Shown: in pieces, positions 7,426-16,199 of the stretch
Layout of the letters: the number at the start of each line of letters is the position of its first letter
Numbering within the stretch: position 1 is the first letter of the stretch
Source: an uncultured Schlesneria sp.
GTDB taxonomy: Bacteria > Planctomycetota > Planctomycetia > Planctomycetales > Planctomycetaceae
Assembly (NCBI GenBank): GCA_903834925.1
Contig: CAILLA010000259.1
Span: forward strand, 1 to 35,316
Direction: 5' to 3'
DNA length: 35,316 nucleotides
The notes under the pieces: generated by a model
The model's database searches: none
Told to the model about the DNA's origin: nothing
Seen by the model: only the letters and a program-made list of their open reading frames with translations
Program-made: the position numbers and the translations under genes

Positions 7426-8712
7426 TCATCGTTTCGCCCCTACTTTGGAAGCTTGAATCCCGGTTACCAGAACCATCCCCGGTTGCAAATCACCTTCGAC
7501 CATCTCGGTATAGTGGCTGTCGCTCAGGCCTGTAATCACCGAGATCGCTCGAAGCTTGGCTCCGTCTTCCACCCAGACATGTCGGCGATCGCGTTCCTTA
7601 CGCAGGAATGTTCGCTCTGCTGCCGACATCGATTTGTCGTTCTGCTGGGCTTCATCGTCATTCCGATCTGCAGTCTTCTCGATATGCCCTTCGAGAATCG
7701 GAAGGTCCTCAGATCGCACGTGCTTCGCGTCGGGATAAAATCGCAGCGCCGAGTTAGGAATCTTGGTGACATCACCACGATAGGCGACCTGAAACGAAAG
7801 GCTGGCAGTCATTCCCGGCAGCAGCTTCAGTTCGGGGTTCGGCGCGGAAACGATGACAGGATACGTGACGACGTTTTGAACGGTCGTCGAACTTAGACGA
7901 ACTTCGAAGACTTGTCCTTCGAACAATTCATCGGGATAGGCATCAACCGTAAAGCTGACCGGGTACTGTTCGCGTTGTGCCGCCTTGATCAGGCCGATGT
8001 CCGCTTCATCGACTGACGCATGGACGTACATTTCTTTTTTCATATCAGGAGCGATTTTGAATAATTCGGGTGTTTGAAACGAGGCTGCGACGGTCTGGCC
8101 AGGATCGATCTTCCGATCGATGATCATTCCATCAAGCGTGGCACGGATTTCGGTATATCCCAAGTTCGCCAACGAATTGTCGAGCGTCGCCTGGGCCTGA
8201 GCCACCGCAGTTTTTGCCGATTTCAGTTGGGCATCTAGCGAGAGTCGAGCGAATCGATACTTGTCCATTTCCGCCTGCGCAATAAACGTCGGGTCTTCGG
8301 CCTTTAACGCCACCGCTCGTTTTTCATCGTTGATCGCCTGTTGAAGTTGAGCACGAACTCGATCGACATCCGCCTCACGATTTTTCAGCGATGCGTCATC
8401 CCGCGAAACATTGGCGATGTAAAGCTTCGGATCGATCCGAGCCAGCAAATCCCCTTTTTTGACCTCTTGATTAAATTCCGCTTTCAGTTCAATAACCGGT
8501 CCCGATACGAAACACCCAATCGAAACTTGCAACTTTGGTTTGACCGTTCCGGTGGAATTGACCATCGCTTTGATGGTTCCCTGATCCACTTTTTCGGTGC
8601 GCCAGACAACCTTATTCGCCTTCGCAAGGTAATCAACAACCCAAACGTAGGCCCCGTAACCGACTCCAGTCAGACTCAGCAGAATCATCAGCCAACGGAT
8701 GAATCTCATCAT
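7426..8712 (-). CDS. MacA/HlyD-type membrane fusion protein
   Basis: This 428-residue adaptor has an N-terminal membrane anchor (about 6-25), a lipoyl-like half motif (V-x-G-x-V-I-E-L-K), and a helical hairpin (about 90-190, with QAEMDKYRFARL and AQAQATLDNSL). Beta-barrel segments follow (GYTEIRATLDGMIIDRKIDPGQTV and after). It fits RND/MacA-type periplasmic adaptors that link an inner-membrane exporter to an outer-membrane channel. About residues 330-365 are a charged insert (D/E/K/R-rich). The frame extends upstream to a TTG at 8778, but the double ATG at 8712/8709 starts right before the anchor and is preferred. Neither start has a clear ribosome site. Confidence 0.9.
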   Translation of the reverse strand: MMRFIRWLMILLSLTGVGYGAYVWVVDYLAKANKVVWRTEKVDQGTIKAMVNSTGTVKPKLQVSIGCFVSGPVIELKAEFNQEVKKGDLLARIDPKLYIANVSRDDASLKNREADVDRVRAQLQQAINDEKRAVALKAEDPTFIAQAEMDKYRFARLSLDAQLKSAKTAVAQAQATLDNSLANLGYTEIRATLDGMIIDRKIDPGQTVAASFQTPELFKIAPDMKKEMYVHASVDEADIGLIKAAQREQYPVSFTVDAYPDELFEGQVFEVRLSSTTVQNVVTYPVIVSAPNPELKLLPGMTASLSFQVAYRGDVTKIPNSALRFYPDAKHVRSEDLPILEGHIEKTADRNDDEAQQNDKSMSAAERTFLRKERDRRHVWVEDGAKLRAISVITGLSDSHYTEMVEGDLQPGMVLVTGIQASKVGAKR

Positions 8713-9081
8713 TGGGGAAACACCAAATGGAACAGGCCGTAAAGTGAACGACGCATTTGTGCAGGTCACGACAAACAAAACCTGACTTGAGACTAATGGA
8801 TTGTACGTCCATCAGGCAGCTCTTTACCACTGGAATCGAAAAACGGCTTCATTACTTCTCTTAAAAACCGAAAACGCGGCTGATTGTTCTGTGAATGCGA
8901 GAATCCTTTTTGCTTCAGCGTGTGCCCCACAACATTTTCATGTTGTTACTTCGGTCTGAACTTCCCCGAATGATTCCTCGTGTAAGCCTCGGCTTGTTTT
9001 CAGTTGGATGTGACGGCAGAATTCGAGAACGGCTCGGCTCGCAGTTCCAACTTAGCCCGGAACCTCTTTTCGAGGTGCATA
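8713..9081. other. Intergenic region between divergent genes
   Basis: About 370 bases lie between the adaptor gene and the hydrolase gene. I see a small hairpin ACAACA-TTTTCA-TGTTGT (8929-8946). No gene is supported, and promoters for both directions presumably lie here but cannot be pinpointed. Confidence 0.4.
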
Positions 9082-10173
9082 ATGCATAGACCACAATTCC
9101 TGTTGTTGATCTTCCTTTTGTTCGCTCAATCGACCAGCGTTCGGGCCGACCTGCCCAACTCAGATGCGGTCCCGTATCCAGATCACTCGAACTTGTTAGT
9201 CGTTCGAGACGCTGAGGGACGAGAGAGACCAATCACGACAAAGGCGGACTGGGCTGAACGAGTGAAGCATGTTCGCGCGAATATGCAACAGGTGATGGGA
9301 TCGCTTCCTGACGAAACGCGACGGGTCCCACTGGATGTCGAAATTGTTTCTGAGGAAACCACCGACAAATACATTCGGCGAAAGGTGAGATTTACGCCCG
9401 AGCCGGAGGACCGTGTTCCCGCGTGGATCTTAATACCTCGGCAAACTTCTCAAACAACTCCCTACCCAGCCATGCTGTGTCTTCACCAGACCAACAATGT
9501 GGGAAAAGATGAGCCTGTGGGGCTCGGTGGTTTGCCTGCATTGCGCTACGCGCATGAGTTGGCGGAACTTGGCTTTGTTTGTATCGCCCCTGACTATCCG
9601 TCGTTCGGTGAATATCGCTACGACTTCAAGACTCAAGGGGCACACTATGCCAGTGGTTCGATGAAAGCGATCTGGAACAACATTCGAGCAGTGGATCTGC
9701 TCGAAACATTGCCTCTCGTGGATAAGAATCGAATCGGTGTGATCGGTCATTCACTGGGTGGACATAATGCGTTGTTTACCGCATTTTTTGATGATCGACT
9801 GAAAGCCGTGGTGACAAGTTGTGGATTTACCCCATTTCACGATTACTATAAGGGTCAATTGAAAGGGTGGACGAGCGATCGATATATGCCGCTGATCCGC
9901 GAGACCTATCAGAACGATCCGAACAAAGTTCCGTTTGATTTCTACGAGATTCTCGCAGGAATCGCACCCCGAGGCTGCTATTCCAACTCACCGATCAACG
10001 ACAGCAATTTTGAAGTTGAAGGTGTCCGCAAAGCTTTTGAAAGGGCCGAATCCGTATTTGCTTTGTATGGTGCAGAATCGAAACTAAAGCTTGCCACACC
10101 CGATGCGCTTCATGACTTTCCGGAACCCCAGCGCAAAGAGGCGTATCAATGGTTAAAGCAGCAATTGAAGTAA
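9082..10173 (+). CDS. Secreted alpha/beta hydrolase
   Basis: This 363-residue protein has a signal peptide (about 1-22) and an alpha/beta hydrolase fold of the dienelactone-hydrolase/acetyl-xylan-esterase type. The oxyanion strand region reads YPAMLCLHQTNN (about 128-139). The nucleophile elbow is GHSLGG (222-227, Ser224). Likely Asp307 and His344 (DALHDFPEP) complete the triad. The long N-terminal part before the fold is typical of planctomycete relatives that sit near polysaccharide genes, but the substrate cannot be told. The start at ATG 9082 follows GAGGTG; a longer frame from 9004 would bury the signal peptide. A half copy of the hairpin repeat follows the gene. Confidence 0.88.
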   Translation: MHRPQFLLLIFLLFAQSTSVRADLPNSDAVPYPDHSNLLVVRDAEGRERPITTKADWAERVKHVRANMQQVMGSLPDETRRVPLDVEIVSEETTDKYIRRKVRFTPEPEDRVPAWILIPRQTSQTTPYPAMLCLHQTNNVGKDEPVGLGGLPALRYAHELAELGFVCIAPDYPSFGEYRYDFKTQGAHYASGSMKAIWNNIRAVDLLETLPLVDKNRIGVIGHSLGGHNALFTAFFDDRLKAVVTSCGFTPFHDYYKGQLKGWTSDRYMPLIRETYQNDPNKVPFDFYEILAGIAPRGCYSNSPINDSNFEVEGVRKAFERAESVFALYGAESKLKLATPDALHDFPEPQRKEAYQWLKQQLK

Positions 10174-10231
10174 CGGCGGTAGCCAAGTAGTGCAGGATCG
10201 TTTTGCGGAAAACACGGCGATGAAATAAGGG

Positions 10232-10265
10232 GTGCCACGGCTTTACCGTCTTCGGTTAAGCCGTG
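10232..10265 (+). repeat. Two-hairpin repeat, copy C (half copy)
   Basis: It begins GTGCCAC and forms one hairpin with arms CACGGCTT and AAGCCGTG around a loop containing ACCGTCTTCGGT. The second hairpin and the GTGGCAC end are missing. It lies between two convergent genes and may help terminate both. Confidence 0.75.
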
Positions 10266-10279
10266 TTTTCATGATTCGA

Positions 10280-11710
10280 TCAAGTTTCCGAAGCACACGG
10301 CTTATTTATCGATGACATTCGTCCCAGCCACCCGCTGACAAAATACAACGGGATGCCCAGCGCGAATGGAATCGCGATCAATGGCAGAAGCGGACCGGCA
10401 TAGTTCGCTGCTGAGTAGAGACCGAACCCACACATCCCACAAAACAAGAGCGGGCAGAGCGGAAATAACGGTGCTGAAAATGGTCGGGGTCGTTGTGGAT
10501 CGATAGCCCGCAGCACGAAGTACGCGACTCCTGTACTCAAAAAGAATAACCAGAAGATTGGTGCAGAAGCGGCAAACAGAGTATCGAATCCTCCATAATA
10601 CCGATCCCAAGGGATCGCACGAAGCGATGATCGAATCAAGGCTGCATCGATCATTAATCGACCTGATTCGGTTCCGACGCCAAGAATCATCAAAACAGTA
10701 ATCACTCCTTGCGCAAACAACGACCAGACCGGGGTCTTTGTTCGTTCTGACCAGCGACCCAGCAATGAGAATAACGCGTGGTCGGCACCGACGGTGGCGT
10801 GAACTCGTGAGACTGCGAGGATCAACCCGTTCAAACCACCCAAGGCCGAAATCATCACTAGAAGACTCATCGCTCGGCCCGCATATTCACCGAGGGCTAC
10901 CGAAAGGGCATCCGCAGCTGGTCGCTGCGAATTTCGCAGTCCTTCAAACCCCAAGGCACGCAAATAGGCAAGGTTCACAAGTACATAAATAATCACGATC
11001 AGACCCAGCCCATAAAGTAGCGCAAGAGGAATGTTCCGCGAACGATTGCGAACTTCTGCCGTGACAAACGCAGCGTCATTCCATCCCCCATAGGCGTACA
11101 AGACCAGAATCATTGCCAGTGACCATCCCGGCCCGCTGATTGGTTTTGTCGCCGCCAAGGAAACAACGGAATTCGATGTCAGTCCGGCCACAATCAGCAG
11201 AAGTAACCCTAATAGTTTTGCAAGAACCAAAGCCTTTTGAGTATGCCGTCCCGCGTGAATGCCAAGCATATTAAGCATCGTCAAGCCAGTGACGGCCCCC
11301 AACGCGAACCAGACCACAGACGATTTTGGAGCCTGCAAAACTTCGGCGGCATATTCGGCGAAGACGTATGAAAGCGCACCGATGCTGCCAGTCTGAATGA
11401 TGGCTAATTGAGACCAGCCAAACAGGAAGCCGGCCCACGATCCGAACGCACGAGTCAAATAGTTATACTCACCGCCAGATCGAGAATAGGTCGTCGCCAG
11501 TTCGGCATAACAAAGCGCGCCGACGAATGAGAGGCCGCCACACAACACCCACATTCCGATCATCGCGCCGGGACCGGACACGTTACTGCTGATCGTTCCA
11601 GGTGTCTTATAAATCGTACTGCCGATGACGATCCCAATGACCAGGCTGACGGCATCCCACAGCGTCAGCGGCCCACTTTCTTCGTGATCGGTGGTGGAGT
11701 GATCAGTCAA
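10280..11710 (-). CDS. APC superfamily amino acid permease
   Basis: This 476-residue protein has about 12 membrane spans. Its first span carries the APC hallmark SLVIGIVIGSTIYKTPG, followed by GPGAMIGMWVLCGG and CYAELATTYSRSGGEYNY, which are typical of APC/LAT transporters. Such proteins move amino acids or amines by proton symport or exchange. The chosen start is TTG at 11710, preceded by AAAGGA six bases upstream. An alternative TTG at 11749 would overlap the lutC-like gene by eight bases and adds 13 residues. Closeness to the lutC-like gene suggests co-transcription. The substrate is not evident. Confidence 0.9.
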   Translation of the reverse strand: MTDHSTTDHEESGPLTLWDAVSLVIGIVIGSTIYKTPGTISSNVSGPGAMIGMWVLCGGLSFVGALCYAELATTYSRSGGEYNYLTRAFGSWAGFLFGWSQLAIIQTGSIGALSYVFAEYAAEVLQAPKSSVVWFALGAVTGLTMLNMLGIHAGRHTQKALVLAKLLGLLLLIVAGLTSNSVVSLAATKPISGPGWSLAMILVLYAYGGWNDAAFVTAEVRNRSRNIPLALLYGLGLIVIIYVLVNLAYLRALGFEGLRNSQRPAADALSVALGEYAGRAMSLLVMISALGGLNGLILAVSRVHATVGADHALFSLLGRWSERTKTPVWSLFAQGVITVLMILGVGTESGRLMIDAALIRSSLRAIPWDRYYGGFDTLFAASAPIFWLFFLSTGVAYFVLRAIDPQRPRPFSAPLFPLCPLLFCGMCGFGLYSAANYAGPLLPLIAIPFALGIPLYFVSGWLGRMSSINKPCASET

Positions 11711-11741
11711 TGAAATTCCTTTCCGCGGTGCTGACGCGGGA

Positions 11742-12332
11742 TTATCCAACGATGAAGACAGTCATCGAACGAGCACCATGTGCCCCGATCACCAGTGATT
11801 GTTCGATGTCGGCGGTTTTCGACGGCCCTGCGATGAAACCACCGTAAGGTGAGGCTGTCACGTTCAGTCGCTCGTACGCCTGATACATGTTGTGAACCAG
11901 ATCGCTCGATTGAATCACCAAAGCCAGATGCTGGCATAGAAAGTAGATCACTCGATGTTTGACATGTTCGTCGCTGACCCAGATGGCGGCGTTTTCGGCG
12001 ACAGCAACTCCACCTGGCATCAAAGCAAAGTCGATGTCGAATAATTGATGAGGATCATCAACCTGTTCCATCGTCACCGTGCCGGACAAAGCAGTAGGGA
12101 CCAGTGACAAGACTTGTTTTGCCGATGCAAACTGTGGAAGAGTAGCCAGTTCGCGGGCGATTTCCGATTCGGAAGCAACCCGGATACATCGGCCGCCAAT
12201 CATTTCCAGCACAGAGGCGAATTGAGCAAACGGATCGGAGTAAGAAATCCACCGACCGTCGAGATCAGGCAACGGGGAAGACTGCGGCAGTTGTCGACGA
12301 ACGGCCGCCAGGATCGTATCGCGTGAAGACAT
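11742..12332 (-). CDS. LutC/YkgG-like LUD domain protein
   Basis: This 196-residue protein matches the LUD domain of lactate utilization protein C: the start SSRDTILAAVRRQLP, the strand-and-loop VLSLVPTALSGTVT, the segment DIDFALMPGGVAVAENAAIWV, and the C-terminal GPSKTADIEQSLVIGAHG. The motif GPS-TADIE-x-x-x-V-x-G-x-H-G-x is characteristic. LutC works with LutA and LutB in L-lactate oxidation. Neither partner is adjacent here, where an APC permease follows instead. The ATG at 12332 starts just before the domain; an upstream in-frame start at 12404 adds a non-conserved stretch. Confidence 0.88.
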   Translation of the reverse strand: MSSRDTILAAVRRQLPQSSPLPDLDGRWISYSDPFAQFASVLEMIGGRCIRVASESEIARELATLPQFASAKQVLSLVPTALSGTVTMEQVDDPHQLFDIDFALMPGGVAVAENAAIWVSDEHVKHRVIYFLCQHLALVIQSSDLVHNMYQAYERLNVTASPYGGFIAGPSKTADIEQSLVIGAHGARSMTVFIVG

Positions 12333-12410
12333 AAGAACAGCGATTTTCGAGGGAAGGATGTACACGCATCGGCGATGCGTCCGGCAGAAATTTCTGCAAG
12401 GCAAAGAAGT

Positions 12411-12563
12411 TTAGTCGAGGCTTCGAGCGGCGTCACGCGTATCTCGGCGGAATTGCCGAAGTGGATGCGAACCGAAGTCGGCAATCATTGCCGGTTCGCG
12501 GCGTGCGTTCGTTTCTTGACTCATTTTTCGTTCAGCCAAAAAGTCGTTGTGGTCGATATTCAT
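12411..12563 (-). CDS. Possible small protein upstream of the lutC-like gene
   Basis: A 50-residue frame starts at ATG 12563 with AAGGA seven bases upstream, a better ribosome site than most genes here. It encodes MNIDHNDFLAERKMSQ at the start and ends DARRSLD-like residues (TRDAARSLD). It has no signal peptide or membrane span and is rich in charged residues. It ends about 80 bases before the lutC-like start, in the same direction. It could be a real small gene, a leader, or a leftover of a lost lut gene. I do not recognise it. Confidence 0.35.
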   Translation of the reverse strand: MNIDHNDFLAERKMSQETNARREPAMIADFGSHPLRQFRRDTRDAARSLD

Positions 12564-12605
12564 GATTGATCCTTCGCTCGCGCAAGCTTTTTCGGACGAG
12601 TTGCT

Positions 12606-14057
12606 TTGGCAGATCAATCAACATCCTTTAAGGCTGACGTATTTCATCGATACCGAGTGGCGTTCATCCTGTTCCTGTTGTTCGTAGTTGCCAACGAAAA
12701 TGGCTGCACGTCGGCAAGACCCTCGATGAAGTCGCTTTGGCAACAGGTGCCGCCGGTTCGTTGGTCCACCAAAGCTTCGCAGTCGGCAACGGCAACGAAG
12801 GAAAAAGTCGCTGAACCTGCGGTCGCTGCCAACGTCGCGATTAAAAGCGACGACGCAGGGCAAGCAGAAGCGACCGAAGATTTCGCCTGGGCTGAGACCA
12901 GGCCAAAATCACCGTTGTCCCGGTTAACAACCCGCTTCATCCGACCGGAACAGGGGTCGAATGAAGGTCCTTCAACATTCGAAACGGTCGACTTCGCCGA
13001 ACCGAAATCCAAACCCTTGGACAATCCAGCAGACGGAACAGACTCCCCGTTAGATCGATTGAATGCGGCGCTTTCAGACGATGCTCAGCAGGCGCAATCA
13101 CTGCCGCAACGTAGCGTCACGATGCTTGAGGAACGGTCCCGGGTAGACTCGCTGCTTTCACGTGCCAATCGCTTGATCGAAATTGGCCAACTTCAACAGG
13201 CAAAAGTAGCGGCCTTATTGGCACAAAAAGTTGGTGACGCTGCTCAACTCGATTACTCGCCGGACGAAGATCGACCGATCGACCTGATCCGAAGGATCGA
13301 TGGCCAGTTAGAAGCGAATCGAATTGCAGATCAATCTGGTTCGGACGAACAGAACCAGACAGATCAAAACATGACCGAGACCGACTTTCCTGCATCTTCC
13401 GACGTCGTCCCCGCCTCGAATTCTCCGGAAAAAGAATTGAAGGTGTTGACTCGTAAGAACCGCAACTGGTCAGCATTCTTTCGTCGTGAGAAGAAATCTT
13501 CGGCAACATCGGCAGAGCCCGGAAATCATGCTCCGGAAACGGCGACTTTGGGGTCGCCAGCAAGCGTTCGTGACGACTTTCGGTCGGTCAGTCGATCGAC
13601 AGGGACTGCACCACATGACGCTGTCGTCATGGCGAATCGTAGCGTTTCACTCGGACCTGCCGAGCCCACCAACGAACGATCAACCGACGCTGATCCTGAC
13701 CCCTTCGATCAAAGAACTGCCGCCGAAGACTCATCAGGGACTTCCGTTCCAAATTCGACAGATTTTGAATTCTCTCGCTTGCGATCAGACCGAGTCGTTT
13801 CCTTCGCGGTTTCGTCTCATTCAACCAGGACGACGATCGAACCGGACGAGGGAACTGGGGAATTGCCCGAATTCGACTCCGTGGAAACTATGATTCCGAT
13901 ACACGAAGTCGAGACGGAGGCTGACGACGAACCGACTCGCCCTAAACGATCCGATTCGATCGAACCAATTCGACCTGCGGATGGAACGTTTTTTTACTTG
14001 ACGATTGGAGTCTGCACCGTTCTGGCGGTGATCTGTTACCGACGGGGCGCAACGTGA
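12606..14057 (+). CDS. Large low-complexity membrane-anchored protein
   Basis: This 483-residue protein is not recognised. It starts with a hydrophobic segment (about 18-30) followed by NENGCTS, which could be a lipoprotein-like cleavage site although it fits the usual lipobox poorly. The bulk is polar, low-complexity sequence rich in S, T, D, E and R. A short helical part (about 175-240) includes RVDSLLSRANRLIEIGQLQQ. The C-terminus is a membrane span (about 458-477) ending CYRRGAT. The layout suggests a protein anchored by its tail with a long disordered region. The start is uncertain: TTG 12606 or GTG 12657. It is convergent with the next gene, with a 10-base gap. Confidence 0.7.
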   Translation: MADQSTSFKADVFHRYRVAFILFLLFVVANENGCTSARPSMKSLWQQVPPVRWSTKASQSATATKEKVAEPAVAANVAIKSDDAGQAEATEDFAWAETRPKSPLSRLTTRFIRPEQGSNEGPSTFETVDFAEPKSKPLDNPADGTDSPLDRLNAALSDDAQQAQSLPQRSVTMLEERSRVDSLLSRANRLIEIGQLQQAKVAALLAQKVGDAAQLDYSPDEDRPIDLIRRIDGQLEANRIADQSGSDEQNQTDQNMTETDFPASSDVVPASNSPEKELKVLTRKNRNWSAFFRREKKSSATSAEPGNHAPETATLGSPASVRDDFRSVSRSTGTAPHDAVVMANRSVSLGPAEPTNERSTDADPDPFDQRTAAEDSSGTSVPNSTDFEFSRLRSDRVVSFAVSSHSTRTTIEPDEGTGELPEFDSVETMIPIHEVETEADDEPTRPKRSDSIEPIRPADGTFFYLTIGVCTVLAVICYRRGAT

Positions 14058-14067
14058 CGGATTGGAC

Positions 14068-14832
14068 TCAACGATAGGACGTATAGATCCGTCGTTCCAG
14101 CGAAGTACGCAGTGATCCGTCACGGTGTAAGGCATGCCGAGGAATACTAGATAGAATCGATTGAGTGAGGATCAAAAACTCGGGTTCATCAAAGGCCTCG
14201 TTCGAAAGGTGTTGCAAGAAGGTGACTCGCAAACCCGCCGAAACGAGATGCTCAAACGGCCTCGATCGGACCTCGGTGTCTGCAAACATCGCTTCTTCAC
14301 CGAAATCGCGTGCTCGATCAGGATCGAACGCGAATTCAAAACAATTGCTCCGAATCGCAATTGTGCCAACGAGCAGATCAGTCCACCGATCACATCGACG
14401 ACGCAATCGATCAATTTTCAGCACTCGATCACGATCAATCTCAGGAACGGCCAATAGCCGCGAAAGGACCGTCAGTCGAATCTGCAGCAGGCCGCCGACA
14501 ACGTTGCGAGCAACACGCGTTAAATCGTCGGTCCCCAGTCTTGTATCCAATGAAGCCAGCAAAGTGCTAAACGTTCGGACGAGAATCTCGCTGGTAAAGA
14601 GGCGAGGTGCAAGCTGTTCAAATAACTCAATATCCTGTGGCCTTGCATTTGTCTCGTCATCCAACTCATTCATCCATTGCCTTTGAAGCAAGCGATTGCT
14701 TTGCCAGAATCCGCGTAGTGATTCTGATGCGGGAGCGCTGATGTCATCTAACATGCTGGGAGCGACCTGCGAGACAACGAGTGCGAGTTCCGCAAGTGAT
14801 TTCCCGGAAAGTCCGAAGCGTTGAGATGACAT
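14068..14832 (-). CDS. Conserved-looking helical protein of unknown function
   Basis: This 254-residue protein is predicted to be mostly helical, with no signal peptide or span. It is rich in Arg, Leu, Asp and Glu. Recognisable stretches include SLAELALVVSQVAPSM at the start and FLILTQSILSSIPRHALH near the end. I know of no motif that names it. The ATG at 14832 follows GAGG by five bases. It converges on the preceding gene with a 10-base gap and has no obvious partner. Confidence 0.7.
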   Translation of the reverse strand: MSSQRFGLSGKSLAELALVVSQVAPSMLDDISAPASESLRGFWQSNRLLQRQWMNELDDETNARPQDIELFEQLAPRLFTSEILVRTFSTLLASLDTRLGTDDLTRVARNVVGGLLQIRLTVLSRLLAVPEIDRDRVLKIDRLRRRCDRWTDLLVGTIAIRSNCFEFAFDPDRARDFGEEAMFADTEVRSRPFEHLVSAGLRVTFLQHLSNEAFDEPEFLILTQSILSSIPRHALHRDGSLRTSLERRIYTSYR

Positions 14833-15262
14833 TCTGACCTCGTAAAGCCTGCAACATATTAATCATGAAACGGATCGTGACACGTAACCGGTTTGCAAAC
14901 CGGATGCCGCGATTCACGGAAGGTTGATTCTTGCGCGTAACCGTCACGACAGGACGCAAATCGGCAGTTCGTGTCAATGTTTGCGAACAGTCGATGTTGC
15001 CAGAAATCAACATCTGTCGTGACGAAACCACAACGGAGCGGTGTGGACTGGTTGCAAACGTACGCTTCGATACACAGTCGACGGCAATTCCTACCTGACG
15101 CGGGCGAAGTCAGTCCCCCAATTCTTCGCACCAACCCAGGCGGAACCTCCCGCTGGATACCTACTGACAGATGAGTCCCATAAGTCCCATTTCGTCCCGC
15201 ACCGCGTAACGGCCGACAACAAAGACGAACTTCAAGGAAACCGACGGAACGCACTTTGACCA
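14833..15262. other. Long gap without a supported gene
   Basis: Several overlapping frames exist, but all look random (Cys- or Arg-rich, with no conserved features). A 16-base perfect palindrome CCGGTTTGCAAACCGG lies at 14888-14903 and could be a binding site. Nothing else is recognised. Confidence 0.5.
14888..14903. promoter_or_regulatory. 16-base perfect palindrome, possible operator
   Basis: CCGGTTTGCAAACCGG reads the same on both strands and lies about 55 bases upstream of the minus-strand gene that starts at 14832. The size and symmetry fit a site for a dimeric regulator. Chance is not excluded. Confidence 0.35.
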
Positions 15263-15451
15263 TCAATTCGGCCGAGGAGTAAGCGTCTGTTCCAGGTTCG
15301 AGACACGGGATTCCAGTTCGCCCAACCGTCTTTCCGTTTCCGGATTCTCATTCACAACTTTGCCGCCGATGCTGAGACCGATGCATCCGCACGTTAACAA
15401 CAAAGATGCGACGACAGAAAACACAATGCCGCATTGCAGGAGTTGTTTCAT
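15263..15451 (-). CDS. Small lipoprotein-like protein with coiled coil
   Basis: This 62-residue protein has a signal sequence (KQLLQCGIVFSVVASLLL) ending in TCGC, a plausible but non-standard lipobox. A short mature part follows, with a glycine-rich strand (GLSIGGKVV) and a heptad-like helix ERRLGELESRVSNLEQTL. It resembles small lipoproteins that oligomerise through a coiled coil, like Lpp-type proteins, but I do not recognise the family. ATG 15451 is chosen because it begins the signal peptide; the upstream in-frame start at 15502 adds 17 polar residues. Confidence 0.65.
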   Translation of the reverse strand: MKQLLQCGIVFSVVASLLLTCGCIGLSIGGKVVNENPETERRLGELESRVSNLEQTLTPRPN

Positions 15452-16199
15452 CGCCGATTCTCTGCGAGAACGATAAAGTTGCGGCCCGTCTTGACCGGGC
15501 ACGTGTCCGGCGACGCAGTATATGTTCAGTCCACGTTGCCCGTTAAAAAGTAAAACGGACGAATATCAAAACAACCAATAATTCACAAGACGAGTTGTCA
15601 TTGGTCACTGGGAACTCCACTTTTTCACAGGATTCAACGGGCGCAGCACCGACAAGCCTGGGGACAAACTCCGTTTCACTCTTGTCGGCGAAACCCTGAC
15701 ATCACCAGACGAATAACACCATTCCAATATTGGTATCGGAAAACACTTCCGAAAAATCGCGGAACGCATCCTTTGTCCGGTTCGCCAAGCGGTAAGCGTT
15801 TCTGAACACTTGCAGACTAGTTGGTCCGTTATTGTCAACGAACGCCAAAAAAAGTTGCGTCCTTGGAGTTTGTTCGATTTTTGTGCCGCTTCTGTTTTTC
15901 AGGAATTCTTTTTCTTGAATGGAAAAATCGACTGGAAACCGCGTTTGAAGTGCCTAGAACGAGCGGTCGAGATTGAGTCAATCGCTGGCTCCAAACTCGA
16001 CTCGCTTAAGAGTTTCTTTCAGCGGATGTTGGATGATTTGTACAAAAAATAAGTTGTTCTAATAAAGCAACGACTAGTTCAAATGATTTCAATATTTCGG
16101 CGCGACACTTTCTCGAGGCAACCCATGTCCAGCGAGCACGGCATGAGTTTCCTCTTTTAAACTATTCATTGGCTCGAAGTTGTTTTGGGGTTATTTTCG
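15452..16199. other. Long gap upstream of the PEP-CTERM gene
   Basis: No convincing gene is seen. An 80-residue plus-strand frame (15810-16052) is open but lacks a ribosome site and recognisable features. The AT-rich stretch before 16200 probably contains the promoter of the PEP-CTERM gene, which cannot be assigned precisely. Confidence 0.4.

Noticed and set aside
14859-15266. Open frame of 135 codons on the minus strand
   Set aside because: Unusual composition (many Cys and Arg), no ribosome site, and overlap with other equally plausible frames.
15810-16052. Open frame of 80 codons on the plus strand
   Set aside because: No ribosome site and no conserved motif. It could be real, but cannot be supported.
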